Assembly: GCF_021347895.1 (NCBI RefSeq)
Contig: NC_067118.1
Span: 43,738,755 to 43,802,754, forward strand
Source of the DNA: Acanthochromis polyacanthus
Lineage: Eukaryota > Chordata > Actinopteri > Pomacentridae
Length of the DNA: 64,000 nt
Reading direction: 5' to 3'
Shown piece after piece: positions 1 through 10,820 of this stretch; positions within the stretch are counted from its first letter, which is position 1, and every line of letters begins with the position of its first letter. A program made the position numbers and the translations under genes. The notes beneath the pieces were generated by a model that saw only the letters and a program-made list of their open reading frames with translations, searched no databases and was not told the DNA's origin.

Positions 1-644
1 TCCAGCTCTTTGGTACCGTTCACGTTGCTTCAATTTCCTCTAATTCTGCTGCCGTCTGAAAAATTAAGTTGTATTAATGTTTGTTTTACATAGAGGAAGA
101 AATACTGCATTTATCAGTCCTTAACTAATGTTAAAAGTTCTGCACTTTAACACTACTGACTGAGCTTCAGTGTTTTGAACATTTTATTGGGAATTAAACT
201 GCCAACCATGATTTCAGAAACAACCCAATCTACCATCTGAGTCACGACTGAACCCAGATTCTGTTTGTCAGCTTTAAGTTTTAGGTTTTGCTGTTAAAGT
301 TTAATTTTTTAACCCAACTGAAGCCCAAAACTACTGGTGGGTTCAAAAGACATGTTATCGTTTAAAAAACTCTAAAATTACACCATTTATTAGAGCCAGA
401 AACTGTAAGAATGGCAGGAAGTGTCGGATTTTCAACCTTCTGATGGTCCTTGAAGTGCCATTACAAAAGAAAACTTGTCAAATCCTGAAAGTGGGATCAG
501 AATCACCGAATGTCTAATGTCTCTGTTAAAGCATCCCTAAATATAAAATGTATTATTCTCACAAGATTCTTTAAAAAGCTAAAATTTCAGAGCTTCATGC
601 TGCAACCAGGAAGTCCTGATTGCAACAAGTCCTCAAATTCATAC

Positions 645-970
645 GACCACACAGGTCGCATGTAACGTGCCCCGGAATACGACCCATGAGAGCGTATTCA
701 CGTTTGCGCCCCTACGGGGAAATGGAACGCATTACGGGATTTAATTCCTGAAATGGCTTTTCCCTCGCGAAACGGCTTTTTCCTCACTTTCGCAACACGG
801 GTTTAGGGTTAGGGTTAGGGACAGGGATAGTGTTAGATAAAAGTTTGTTCATGGTGACATTTCACCTGCGACACCGGAGTGTCGATATTTACTCACCCGC
901 TAGAGGTCGTTTAACTTCAAAATGTAACACTCGGTCGTAATATGGGCGTGTACAGACGACCTATGTGGTC
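645..970. mobile_element. Short inverted-repeat element (MITE-like)
   Basis: The ends are inverted copies: gaccacacaggtcg at 645-658 and cgacctatgtggtc at 957-970, matching except for the centre base. The interior is richer in CpG than its surroundings and carries a telomere-like run (ttagggttaggg) at 804-822. No open reading frame of note is present. The pattern fits a non-autonomous DNA transposon of about 326 bp. Target duplication is unclear because the inverted ends may include it. The family is not identified. Confidence 0.5.
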
Positions 971-1760
971 TTTTTGTTTGAGGACAGGCTGCCTGATTGA
1001 CTAAACTGCCTCCAGCAGTCACCTGACAAAACTTCCAGAATGTTTCAGCTGAACTGCAGGCAGTGTTTAAACAGAACATAAAATAAAAAAGAGAAGCAGT
1101 AAAGAACCCACAGGATGTAGAGCTGCAGTTTTATTTTTACCACTGATAACACACACAGGACCTGGAAAAGTTTGGAAAAAAAGTCCATTTCTGTATAATA
1201 AATCTTGAGTTGTCTCCTTCTTATTAATTTATGGAATTCTATTTATGTAATCATCCAGAAAAGAGATTTTTTGGCTGTGCTGTCATCATAGAGCTGCAAC
1301 ACTTTAAATTTTCATTCATAAAGTTGTGTTTTCTGAATAAACCACAATTATAAACATTCCTTCTATTAATAAAGCTGAGTGATGAACAGATTCAGGGTCT
1401 GACAGATGGAAGAATCCCCCAGGAAAAGATTTATAAGTCCTATAAGTACAAAGAAACACACCAGAAATAGAAGACAGAAAGATCTCAGCTGCTCGAGGCA
1501 GATCGTAGATGAAAGCAGCATCTTCAGGGACTCGTTCCATTTAACGGTGTGAAGTCTCTGAACAAACTGCTCCTCTGTGAGCAGCTCATCAGTCATTCCT
1601 TTTTATTATCTCTGTCAGACATTTATTGAGATCTCCACTTCTGGAAGGACTTCCACACTTCGGTTCTGCTGTTATGGACCTGTAGACGAGGTTTCCTGAG
1701 CAAACATGCTGCCGTTTACCAGCGATTCTCTGCTCAGAGCTCTGAATTCACACGCTCATG

Positions 1761-3616
1761 CACTGTTTAATACCTGTATGTAGTGTTTAATACCTGTATG
1801 TAGTGTTTAATACCTGTATGTAGTGTTTAATATCTGTATGTAGTGTTTAATATCTGTATGTAGTGTTTAATATCTGTATGTAGTGTTTAATATCTGTATG
1901 TAGTGTTTAATACCTGTATGGAGTGTTTAATACCTGTATGTAGTGTTTAATATCTGTATGTAGTGTTTAATATCTGTATGTAGTGTTTAATACCTGTATG
2001 GAGTGTTTAATACCTGTATGTAGTGTTTAATATCTGTATGTAGTGTTTAATACCTGTATGTAGTGTTTAATATCTGTATGTAGTGTTTAATATCTGTATG
2101 TAGTGTTTAATACCTGTATGGAGTGTTTAATACCTGTATGTAGTGTTTAATATCTGTATGTAGTGTTTAATATCTGTATGTAGTGTTTAATATCTGTATG
2201 TAGTGTTTAATATCTGTATGGAGTGTTTAATATCTGTATGGAGTGTTTAATATCTGTATGTAGTGTTTAATATCTGTATGTAGTGTTTAATACCTGTATG
2301 GAGTGTTTAATATCTGTATGCAGTGTTTAATATCTGTATGTAGTGTTTAATACCTGTATGGAGTGTTTAATATCTGTATGCAGTGTTTAATATCTGTATG
2401 GAGTGTTTAATACCTGTATGGAGTGTTTAATATCTGTATGTAGTGTTTAATATCTGTATGCAGTGTTTAATATCTGTATGTAGTGTTTAATATCTGTATG
2501 TAGTGTTTAATATCTGTATGCAGTGTTTAATATCTGTATGTAGTGTTTAATATCTGTATGTAGTGTTTAATATCTGTATGCAGTGTTTAATATCTGTATG
2601 GAGTGTTTAATACCTGTATGGAGTGTTTAATATCTGTATGTAGTGTTTAATATCTGTATGGAGTGTTTAATACCTGTATGGAGTGTTTAATATCTGTATG
2701 GAGTGTTTAATATCTGTATGTAGTGTTTAATATCTGTATGTAGTGTTTAATATCTGTATGTAGTGTTTAATACCTGTATGTAGTGTTTAATATCTGTATG
2801 TAGTGTTTAATACCTGTATGTAGTGTTTAATATCTGTATGTAGTGTTTAATATCTGTATGGAGTGTTTAATATCTGTATGTAGTGTTTAATACCTGTATG
2901 GAGTGTTTAATACCTGTATGGAGTGTTTAATACCTGTATGGAGTGTTTAATATCTGTATGTAGTGTTTAATATCTGTATGGAGTGTTTAATACCTGTATG
3001 GAGTGTTTAATATCTGTATGTAGTGTTTAATACCTGTATGGAGTGTTTAATACCTGTATGGAGTGTTTAATACCTGTATGGAGTGTTTAATATCTGTATG
3101 TAGTGTTTAATACCTGTATGGAGTGTTTAATACCTGTATGGAGTGTTTAATACCTGTATGTAGTGTTTAATACCTGTATGGAGTGTTTAATACCTGTATG
3201 GAGTGTTTAATACCTGTATGTAGTGTTTAATACCTGTATGTAGTGTTTAATATCTGTATGTAGTGTTTAATATCTGTATGTAGTGTTTAATATCTGTATG
3301 TAGTGTTTAATATCTGTATGTAGTGTTTAATATCTGTATGGAGTGTTTAATATCTGTATGTAGTGTTTAATACCTGTATGTAGTGTTTAATATCTGTATG
3401 TAGTGTTTAATATCTGTATGTAGTGTTTAATATCTGTATGTAGTGTTTAATATCTGTATGTAGTGTTTAATACCTGTATGTAGTGTTTAATATCTGTATG
3501 TAGTGTTTAATACCTGTATGTAGTGTTTAATATCTGTATGTAGTGTTTAATATCTGTATGTAGTGTTTAATACCTGTATGTAGTGTTTAATATCTGTATG
3601 TAGTGTTTAATACCTG
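1761..3616. repeat. 20-bp minisatellite, about 93 copies
   Basis: The unit tagtgtttaatacctgtatg repeats without length change for about 1.86 kb. Variation is nearly confined to two positions: the first base (T, G or occasionally C) and the third base of tacc/tatc (C or T). The array begins after cacgctcatg and stops at tacctgccag. It lies in MGLL intron 2. The near-absence of indels and the restriction to two variable sites suggest recent expansion or strong homogenisation. Confidence 0.97.
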
Positions 3617-3709
3617 CCAGGTTCATCTCAGAGTGAGATAACCTCCAGAGCATCTTTCTGTTGACGAGACGTTTGAAAAACAACTAAAATCTTTCAGTCA
3701 GCTTCTGCT

Positions 3710-4573
3710 GTGAAGGGAGAGATTTTCCACAGTTTATTGGACTGGATGTTCTGTCATGACTCCCGTCCTGCCTTGCTGGCTACAGACCCCTTTTTAACCC
3801 TTGTGGGGTTTTTGTTTTTCTCTGATGTCATGCCATGTCTTTCGAGCTCTGCCGTTGCCATGTGTTTCTGTGTTGCTTTGTACCGGTTCTCTCTCACCCT
3901 CGTTGATCAGGTCAGAGTGGCTTCAACAGCAGCTGGAGCCACTCAGGTGATTGGCCACGTAGCCTGGACTGAGCAGCTGACTCCACTTCGTCATCATCTC
4001 ACCCTGACAGTAAAAAGCCGGTCGTCACATCCACTCTTCGCCGGATTGTTGTTCAAACTACTCACAGTTAGTGACACGCCAGCCAAACCAAGTTGTCTCA
4101 GAAATTGGATTCAGAAGATTCGTTGTTGTTTGCATCAAACCGTGAATAACTCTGCCTTTCCTTGTTTCACCAGTCTCAACTGCTCGGAACCCACGCACTA
4201 CCAGCCTGAATCACCGCCAAGAGGATACCACCGCCAGGACCAAGCCCAAAACCGCCGCTTGACCCACAGCCAAGAGAATACCACAGCCAAGACCAAACCC
4301 AGAGCCCCAGCTCAACCCACAGCCACAAGGAAACTACGGTCCGCAGTCGGAACCGCAGCCAAGATAATACCACAGCCAAGACCAGGTCCCGAATCTCAGC
4401 CCGATCCATCGCCAATAGAAATCCCATCACAGAACCCCAGTCCAAGACCCAGGCCTAGAGGTCCAGCCTTCCATCCCCAGAATCATCTTTCCTCCCTCAC
4501 AATAAAACCTATAAATCACCACCACTCCAGCCCAGTTCTTCCACCGTTTCCATCCTCCTCGCTACGGTCCTGA
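3710..4573 (+). other. Unassigned 287-codon open frame, probably repeat-derived
   Basis: An open frame of 287 codons runs on the strand opposite MGLL. Its C-terminal half (4190-4480) is a degenerate run of Pro, Gln, Thr and Arg built from imperfect repeats of ccaagacc / accacagcc type. The first half has no domain I recognise and resembles dispersed fish repeat sequence. There is no splice structure or clear promoter. I do not call it a gene; it may be part of a retroelement or an accidental open frame. Confidence 0.3.
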
Positions 4574-4979
4574 CATGTTCACTTTTACTTCAGGGGGATT
4601 TCCAATAATGACCTTCAAAATAATATTCTTTCATTATCTTTGGAGCCTTACCAGAAATAACACCAACAGAATGAGCAATAAAGAAACTGAACCCCCATTT
4701 AAACCATTAAACTAACCAGAGGAAGAAGAAACTCGGCAGGTTTCTGGTGGTTATATCATAGATCAGGTCGTCTTCCTTCAGTCCAAGCTGTCAGCAGGAC
4801 TCCAGAATAACTTCTACACTAGAAGCATAGATCCACTTTCTCTTTCTAGCTGAACATCTTCTAATGGAAGGACTCTATAATTTACCAGTGTTCCCTAAAC
4901 GCCCCACATTACAGACTGTGTTCAGACAGATGTGTAAAATTATTGTGAAAATAGTTAAACCAGGGCGTTGAATTTTTAA

Positions 4980-5035
4980 TTTTGAATTAATTGAATTTCC
5001 TTTCGGGGATCAATAAAGTGATTCTGATCTCTTCC
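4980..5035 (+). mobile_element. LINE-like 3' tail
   Basis: The segment ttcggggatcaataaagtga resembles the ends near 52770 (gggatcaataaaggatctat) and 53290 (ggatcaataaagtttatc). In fish genomes, ends of this form followed by short tandem repeats belong to the 3' tails of L2/CR1-type LINEs. Only the tail is recognisable here; no reverse-transcriptase sequence precedes it. Confidence 0.4.
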
Positions 5036-5774
5036 ATTGTAACATCTGATCTTCCAGATTAAACCCAGTGATGATTTTCTACATGCAGTCTTTGCTATGA
5101 GCAGCACATGGAGGTGAGACCACGTTTCATCAGAAGACCACGTTTTAAAGCCTAAATACAGAGGTGTTATTGTGGTCGTATCTGTGTAGTTTTTCTCTGA
5201 TCTGTATCTAATATTCAGACTGAGAAAACGTTAATGGACCCCCAGGTGTCAGAAAGCTCCAGACTCAGTGATTCTGTCAGGTCCAGGCTCTGATAAATGG
5301 TGTATTTTTGGTCATTTTGTAAAGACAACATTCTTTTAAAATGGCTGCTGGGCTTTGGGGCTCAGTGGGATGAAGGATTTTAGGATTAGAAGGTTGTTTC
5401 TCTGGTCTCCTCTTCAGCTGGGTCGCCTGTGAGATGTTCGGAAACACCAGATACTGCAGGATATTACCCACTCTAAGATGAGATGTTCTGGAGACAGATG
5501 TCAAACTTAAAGCTGAAAATATGATCTGAGTTAGCCAGGTTTCTCTGAGCTGAAGTATCATTAACAATCAACAAACCAGCAGAGAGGATTAAGAGGACGC
5601 CCCTACACACCGCTACAAAACAATACAGCAATTTAAAAGCTAATGATGTTTCTCTGACGAGCTTCGTTACTGTGAGTTCCTGTGAATCGTTTTGCACATG
5701 AACTCCTGCTAAACATGAGCGTAGGTGTGAATGCATGTGTGGAATTACAGTCATATTGACGTGTTTTTACTCAC

Positions 5775-5881
5775 CATGGTCGTGTGCAAACACCAGCAGA
5801 GAAAGCTCCTTCAGCCTCTGAGCGATCTCATCGTACGGCCCACAATGCTCAGCGGCTCCATGGGCGACAAACACCAACGCT
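5775..5881 (-). CDS. mgll: Monoacylglycerol lipase, coding exon 2 (partial gene)
   Basis: Monoacylglycerol lipase is a serine hydrolase that cleaves monoacylglycerols, including the endocannabinoid 2-arachidonoylglycerol, to glycerol and fatty acid. Minus-strand translation gives [20 protein letters not shown], then [16 protein letters not shown]. This matches the first alpha/beta-hydrolase strand of MGLL and its HG oxyanion-hole segment. The acceptor is cctccccag before 5881 and the donor is GTGAGT after 5775. The exon enters at phase 2, completing Arg with exon 1, and leaves at phase 1. Length is 107 nt. The catalytic GHSMGG serine and the Asp and His exons are not in the window. The acceptor is fused to a minisatellite. 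Confidence 0.93.
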
Positions 5882-6095
5882 CTGGGGAGGAAGAACAACC
5901 AGTTAGACCTCTGTAGAACAACCAGTTAGACCTCTGAAGAACAACCAGTTAGACCTCTGTAGAACAACCAGTTAGACCTCTGTAGAACAACCAGTTAGAC
6001 CTCTGAAGAACAACCAGTTAGACCTCTGAAGAACAACCAGTTAGACCTCTGTAGAACAACCAGTTAGACCTCTGAAGAACAACCAGTTAGACCTT
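5882..6095 (-). repeat. 23-bp minisatellite abutting the MGLL exon 2 acceptor
   Basis: About nine units of agaacaaccagttagacctctg(t/a) begin a few bases from the 3' splice site of MGLL exon 2. Read on the gene strand, each unit contains CTAAC, a good branch-point match, followed about 15 nt later by CTACAG or CTTCAG before AGG, an acceptor-like sequence. The unit next to the exon has become the true acceptor, ttgttcttcctccccag. Confidence 0.9.
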
Positions 6096-7200
6096 TGTTC
6101 TCTCAAACAGAAGCTGTTTCCATATATCTGCATGGGAGTGTTTCCTTGATGAAGCGATAGAGACCTGATCTGACCCCTGAGATCAGGACCACATTTTTAG
6201 AGCTGGAAGCCACAGAGATGGAACTAGAACCTGAACACAGATCAGGCTGTTGTGGAGTTTTTCTCTCTGCTTCAGTAAAACTCATCCATGAATCTGAGCC
6301 TCAGAGTGATTCTGAGTGATGAAGGAGTTCAGAGGAATGATGATGGAAATGAAAGACGGATGAAGACAGGCAGAGAGACAGACTGTTTTCAGAGATAACA
6401 GCTATCGTCCATCTGTCTGTCTGCTGACCACAACACACTCACAGAACAACACACTCAGAGACAACAACACACAACCCTAACCAACCCTTCATTCCTGGGA
6501 ATCCTCACCTGAACTGACCTAAAGATTGTTTGGTTTTCTGAGAACTGCATTTAAACATTTCTACAGAACAGCAGCGATTTCCAACCAGATGTTTTTAAAA
6601 GCTGATTTTAGCTGCATGGAAATAAACACCTGAAGGTTTCTTTAAGGTACAAACCGTTCTGCTGAAGGTAAATTATATAAAATTAAAGCTGCAAGCAGCG
6701 ATGGACGGGTCCTCGCATCCATGTCGGCGAATCCATGCATGTCCACCAGGTGGCGCTGCGACCGAGAGTGTATGTCGGCCCCGGATGTCTTCAGAATTGG
6801 ACTCTGATCACACATGTAAAATTTCAGGCAGATCGAAGCATATACAGGTTAGTTATAGAGCATTTCCTTCCATCCACCAGGTGGCACTATGACCATGTCT
6901 GTATTTCAGCATCTGGATCTGATCAGGGTAGGACTGTGATCATACGTGTAAAATTTGATGGAAATTGGAGCACATTCAGGACAGTTACACAGCATTTCCT
7001 GTTTCATGGCGAATTGTCAAATTCCAGGGGTTGCCATTTCCACGTCCTCAGACTTTTGCGGAGCATTTTGATAACTTTTGATCACCCATGCCTGCTGTAC
7101 ATCCTGGCCAAATTTCAGCTCTCTCACTGTTACCCTGTTTGAGTATATAGCTTTTGAAAATAGTCAAAAATTACCCAAAATCGTAAATACATCTGACACA

Positions 7201-7930
7201 TAATTAACTAGAAAAGCACTCGGAGAGCGCAGACCTCCGCCAGGTCATCTGTCTGTCTGTCTGTCTGTTAACAGCATAACTCAAAAAGTCATGGACGGAT
7301 TGTATTGAGTTTCAACAGTTTGTGCAGAAAGCATAACATGCATGTACAGTGTGCCCTGACACGCACCATTGTGTGACGGTACTGTACGCGTCGCCGCCGC
7401 TTCGTTTCGTCGGTCCCGACTCGCCCGGGTAGCCCGAAGCAGCCGCGGGAGATTCGGCCGTTGCCCTGGATCGTTGCAGCGATGCACGCGGCGCCGCCGC
7501 ACGCACGTGACTGTACCGTTGCGCGCGCGTGTGACGGTACCGCACGCGTCGCCGCCGCTTCGTTTCGTCGGTCCCGACTCGCCCGGGTAGCCCGAACCTG
7601 CCGCGGGGGATTCGGCCGTCGCCCGGGATCGTTGCAGCGACCTCTGTCTGTACAAATGATAGAGATGGCCGCCAGGCCATCTCTCTCAATTGTACAAAGT
7701 CCTTCAAAAAAATCCTGGATCCAGACGGTGATCCAGATCACCTCCAAAATCTAATCGATTTTTACTTTTGGCCTTCCTGACATTCTGTAAAAATTTGGTG
7801 AAAATCCGTCCACAACCTTTTGAGTTATGCTGTTAACAGACAAACAGACACACAGACACACACACACACACACACAGATGGACAGACAGACAAACAAACT
7901 CCGGTGATTACATAACCTCCTGGTGGAGGT
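7201..7930. mobile_element. Fold-back element with CpG-rich core
   Basis: Outer inverted ends are acctccgccagg (7233-7244) and cctggtggaggt (7919-7930, one mismatch). Inner arms are also inverted: ctgttaacagcataactcaaaa near 7265 against ttttgagttatgctgttaac near 7818. Short tgtc/acag tandem repeats lie outside the inner arms. The core is a CpG-rich direct duplication. No protein is encoded. It lies inside the copy-1 repeat, whose sequence resumes with aaaaatggccgacttcctg. Confidence 0.6.
7371..7645. repeat. CpG-rich direct duplication, offset 158 bp
   Basis: The block beginning gtgtgacggtactgtacgcg at 7371 recurs at 7529 as gtgtgacggtaccgcacgcg and continues through gcttcgtttcgtcggtcccg and gactcgcccgggtagcccga in both copies. 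CpG is very dense for a teleost intron, and the sequence gives open frames in several phases on both strands. These frames are a by-product of GC-rich sequence with few stops, not evidence of a gene. Confidence 0.85.
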
Positions 7931-8035
7931 AAAAATGGCCGACTTCCTGTTCGATATGGAGCATGGTTGTCAATTACATTTTTGTGTGTCTTGACTAGTT
8001 CCAAACTACCAAATTTCATAGCTGTAGGTGACATG

Positions 8036-8579
8036 TAGCCTAGCCGCGCTAGACCCAGCTCTGAAGACGCAAGGGTCTGGGAACTCTCGACAGGGAGGGA
8101 GGTGGGCTAAAAGGTTGTATTTCAAATCACTCTGCCGCAATTGGGTCGGTATACAACCAATCAGCGCAACGAATAGGCTGACGTAGTTCCTAGAGCCCCG
8201 GAAATCAGAGGATGCGGGAGTTCGGTGAAGCCTTATTTATACAGTCAGTGGGTGAACCTCAAGTATATTACAGACATGTTAACAAAAAGATTATTCAGAG
8301 TTTGTGCTAATGGAGCTCAACGACTGTTGTCGTTTTTGTTGTCGACCCTGGCAGAGAATTAAATTTGTTACCGTGGATTGTCTAGCGCGGCTAGGCTAGT
8401 TGTTTCCGGTTGTTTCTGTCAGAATCGTCGCGCCTCTGTCGTCACTTAGTTATGCCCGCCTTCTGATTCTACACTTCATGGTGATTCGTCAGCCAGTTTT
8501 AGGAGCATCCAGCCTCGAGGCTTACCGAGGGTAACTAGACCCTTGCATCTTCAGAGCTGGGTCTAGCGCGGCTAGGCTA
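8036..8579. mobile_element. 544-bp DNA transposon with 43-bp inverted ends and 9-bp target duplication
   Basis: The left end tagcctagccgcgctagacc (8036 on) is inverted at the right end (8537-8579), with one mismatch across 43 bp. The element is flanked by ggtgacatg at 8027-8035 and 8580-8588. A related copy of the host repeat at 9465-9480 has gctgtaggtgaaatgtcgtgg without the insertion, giving an empty site. A further end-like word, tctagcgcggctaggctag, lies inside at about 8381-8399. No transposase is encoded. A 9-bp duplication would fit Mutator-like elements, but this is not enough to assign a family. Confidence 0.85.
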
Positions 8580-9675
8580 GGTGACATGTACTGGCCGTAG
8601 TAAATGTTTGAAATTTTCCAGGTGGCGCTATGGAGCCATTTTGATACAATCAGGTCAAATTCCAATAAAACTTGAAATGTTTCATCAGTCGTGATGTGTG
8701 TATTAATTTTAGTGAGCTACTGAGCATTTCTACAATTTCTACAATTCTACAATTTCATTTGGCAGACGCTTTTGTCCAAAGCGATGTACAACACAAGCAA
8801 GAATTCAAACATAATGAAAAACCTGTAGTAAGTGCAAAAAGTGCTTCAAGTGCGATTGGTCAAAGGTTGCAGAAGAATTGCCTGAATAATTTAATTTTCA
8901 AGAAATTCACTGCGCCGCCATGGCCACGCCCTTTGATGACAAGTCACCATTTTCTCTGGGAATCATCATGAACGTGTCAAGGCTTCTGTCACCAAATTTG
9001 AGGTCAATCTGATCAACTAAGAATACTACGTGAAAGTGTAAAAAATGTGTACTTCCCGATACCACAAGGTCACACTATGACTGTCAATGTACATAACCAC
9101 ATGGATGTTGTCAGGGCGGGACTCTGATCATACATGTAAAATTTCAGGCAGATGGGAGCATGTTCAGAAGAGTTACACACCACTTCCTGTTTCATGGTGA
9201 AGGATCAATAGTTTAGATCACTGCCATGGCCACGCCCTTTGACTTTTGCAGAGCATTTTGATAACTTTTAATCAGGGAGGTCTACTGCATATAATGGCCA
9301 AATTTGATGTGTCTCGGCCTTAGCTCTGATGAGTTATGAATCTCAAAAAATTTACAAGTAATTCAAGATGGCTGACTTCCTGTAGGGTTTACAGCATGGT
9401 CATGATTGACTTTTTTGTGTGTCCGGAAGTGCTGCATATACCCCCCAAATATTGTAGCTGTAGGTGAAATGTCGTGGCGGTTGGCCTAATGACCACTTTT
9501 TCAATTTTGCAGGGGGCGCTATGGAGCCATTTTGAGACACACATGCGCAGCTACCCAAAAATCTCAAATTTTTCTCCAGTCCTAATATGCATGCCAACTT
9601 TGACGCATTTTGGGGTATGATAAGGCCGCCAAAAATGCAATTTCCCCGTCTATAGAAAAAAGCGGAATAATAATA

Positions 9676-10590
9676 ATAATTAAAGCTGCAAGCAGCGATG
9701 GACGGGTCCTCGCATCCTTGCTGGTCGGCGAATCCACACATGTCCACCAGGTGGTGCTGCAACCGAGTGTGTATGTCGACCTGTGGATGTGATGAGGGCT
9801 GGCCTCTCTTCACACGTAGAATTTCGCGCAGATTGGAGCATGTTCAGACTAGTTATACAGCATTTCCTAGTCATCCACCAGGTGGTGCTGCGACTGAGAC
9901 TGTATTTCAAACAGTGGATGGGATGAGGGTTGGACTCTGATTACTCATGTAAAGTTTCAGGCTGATTTGAACATGTACAGGCTAGTTATACAATATTTCC
10001 TGTTGATCCAGCAGGTGGCGCTGCAACGGAGAGTGTATATTGGCCCTTGGATGTGATCAGGACTGGACTCTGATGACACATGCAAAGTTTCAGTCAGTTT
10101 GGAGTATGTGTAGGCTAGTTATACAGCATTTCCTTCCATCCAGTAGGTGGCACTATGACTATGACTGAATATCGGCATATAGATGTGATCAGGGCAGGAC
10201 TGTGATCATACATGTAAAGTTTGATGCAGATTGGAGCATGTACGGGACAGTTACACAGTATTTCCTGTGTCATGGCGAATTGTCAATTTCCAGGCGTCGC
10301 CATTTCCATGCCGTTAGACTTTTGCAAAACATTCTAATAACTTTTGATCACTCATGTCTTCTGTACATCCTGGCCAAATTTCCATGTGCGACCAAATAAT
10401 AATAATAATAATAAATAAACCCTAAGTTTTCAATAGGGTCCTAGGCACCGCGGTGCTGAGGACAGTCGGTGCCCTTACACCGCCTGTCCTCAGCACCGTC
10501 AGTGCTCAGACCCTAATAATAATTCCTTGCATTTCAATAGGGTCCTAGGCACCGCAGTGCTTTGGACAGGTGCTCGGACCCTAATAAGCT
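9676..10590. mobile_element. Interspersed repeat, copy 2, with ~131-bp internal units
   Basis: The copy opens with taaagctgcaagcagcgatg at 9679. It carries four successive units beginning near 9744, 9875, 10008 and 10140, each with a (c)cagNaggtgg(c/t) word followed by related text (ggactctgatcacacatgt, gttatacagcatttcct). It ends in an aataat run at 10397-10414. Then come two palindrome-prone segments, cctaggcaccgcggtgctgagg and a second partial copy to 10583. It is non-coding. Confidence 0.7.
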
Positions 10591-10820
10591 GCACTCAGAC
10601 TTCATTAGTAACCTAAAGAACACAATATAAACTTGTTTTTGGTAAAGTAACTTTATACTTTTTGTTGTTGGTATTTTTTGCATGCTTGCAGAATTTTCAA
10701 TTGAAAATAGACAAAAAGATGTTGAATTGTGTTCACTTAAATGTTTGACTACAACTATATGACTGCATTTCAGTTCATCTCTAAACCTAACCAATCAGAT
10801 CAGAGATTAGGAAGGAATTC

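Larger units (their letters stand above)
1..5774 (-). other. MGLL intron 2, left part
   Basis: This stretch follows the exon 2 donor on the minus strand. I found no further MGLL exon here, so the catalytic exons should lie beyond the left edge. It holds a short inverted-repeat element (645-970), a large 20-bp minisatellite (1761-3616), a proline-rich open frame of doubtful meaning (3710-4573) and a LINE-like tail near 5000. The remaining parts (1-640, 971-1760, 4580-5770) show nothing I can name. Confidence 0.6.
6681..9675. mobile_element. Interspersed repeat, copy 1, with later insertions
   Basis: The copy starts with aattaaagctgcaagcagcg and ends in an aataataat run at 9666-9680, where a second copy starts with the same words. 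It contains ~131-bp internal units, each with a CTCF-like word (6743, 6874), and sections of the type tggccgacttcctg and tggcgctatggagccatttt. It was split by two further elements, 7201-7930 and 8036-8579. No transposase frame is visible. It is a non-autonomous family common in fish genomes; I cannot assign its superfamily. Confidence 0.6.
6743..10156 (+). promoter_or_regulatory. Cluster of eight CTCF-like motifs
   Basis: CTCF-like words of the form CCANYAGGKGGCRCT occur in the same orientation at 6743, 6874, 8617, 9509, 9744, 9875, 10008 and 10140. The best are ccaccaggtggcgctgc (6743), gcagggggcgcta (9509) and ccagcaggtggcgctgc (10008). Within the repeat copies the spacing is 131-133 bp. 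The match is to the well-known vertebrate CTCF core; occupancy is inferred, not shown. All sites lie in MGLL intron 1. Confidence 0.5.

Noticed and set aside
801..825. Ancient telomere or chromosome fusion point
   Set aside because: Only a few degenerate TTAGGG units, inside a transposon-like element.
1761..3616. CRISPR-like array
   Set aside because: Units are contiguous with no spacers and the context is a vertebrate intron.
3710..4573. 287-codon open frame
   Set aside because: Its second half is low-complexity Pro/Gln/Thr sequence from imperfect repeats and the first half matches no family I know; kept only as a low-confidence note.
7281..7754. Several Arg-rich open frames on both strands
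   Set aside because: GC-rich duplicated transposon core with few stop codons; frames overlap in all phases.
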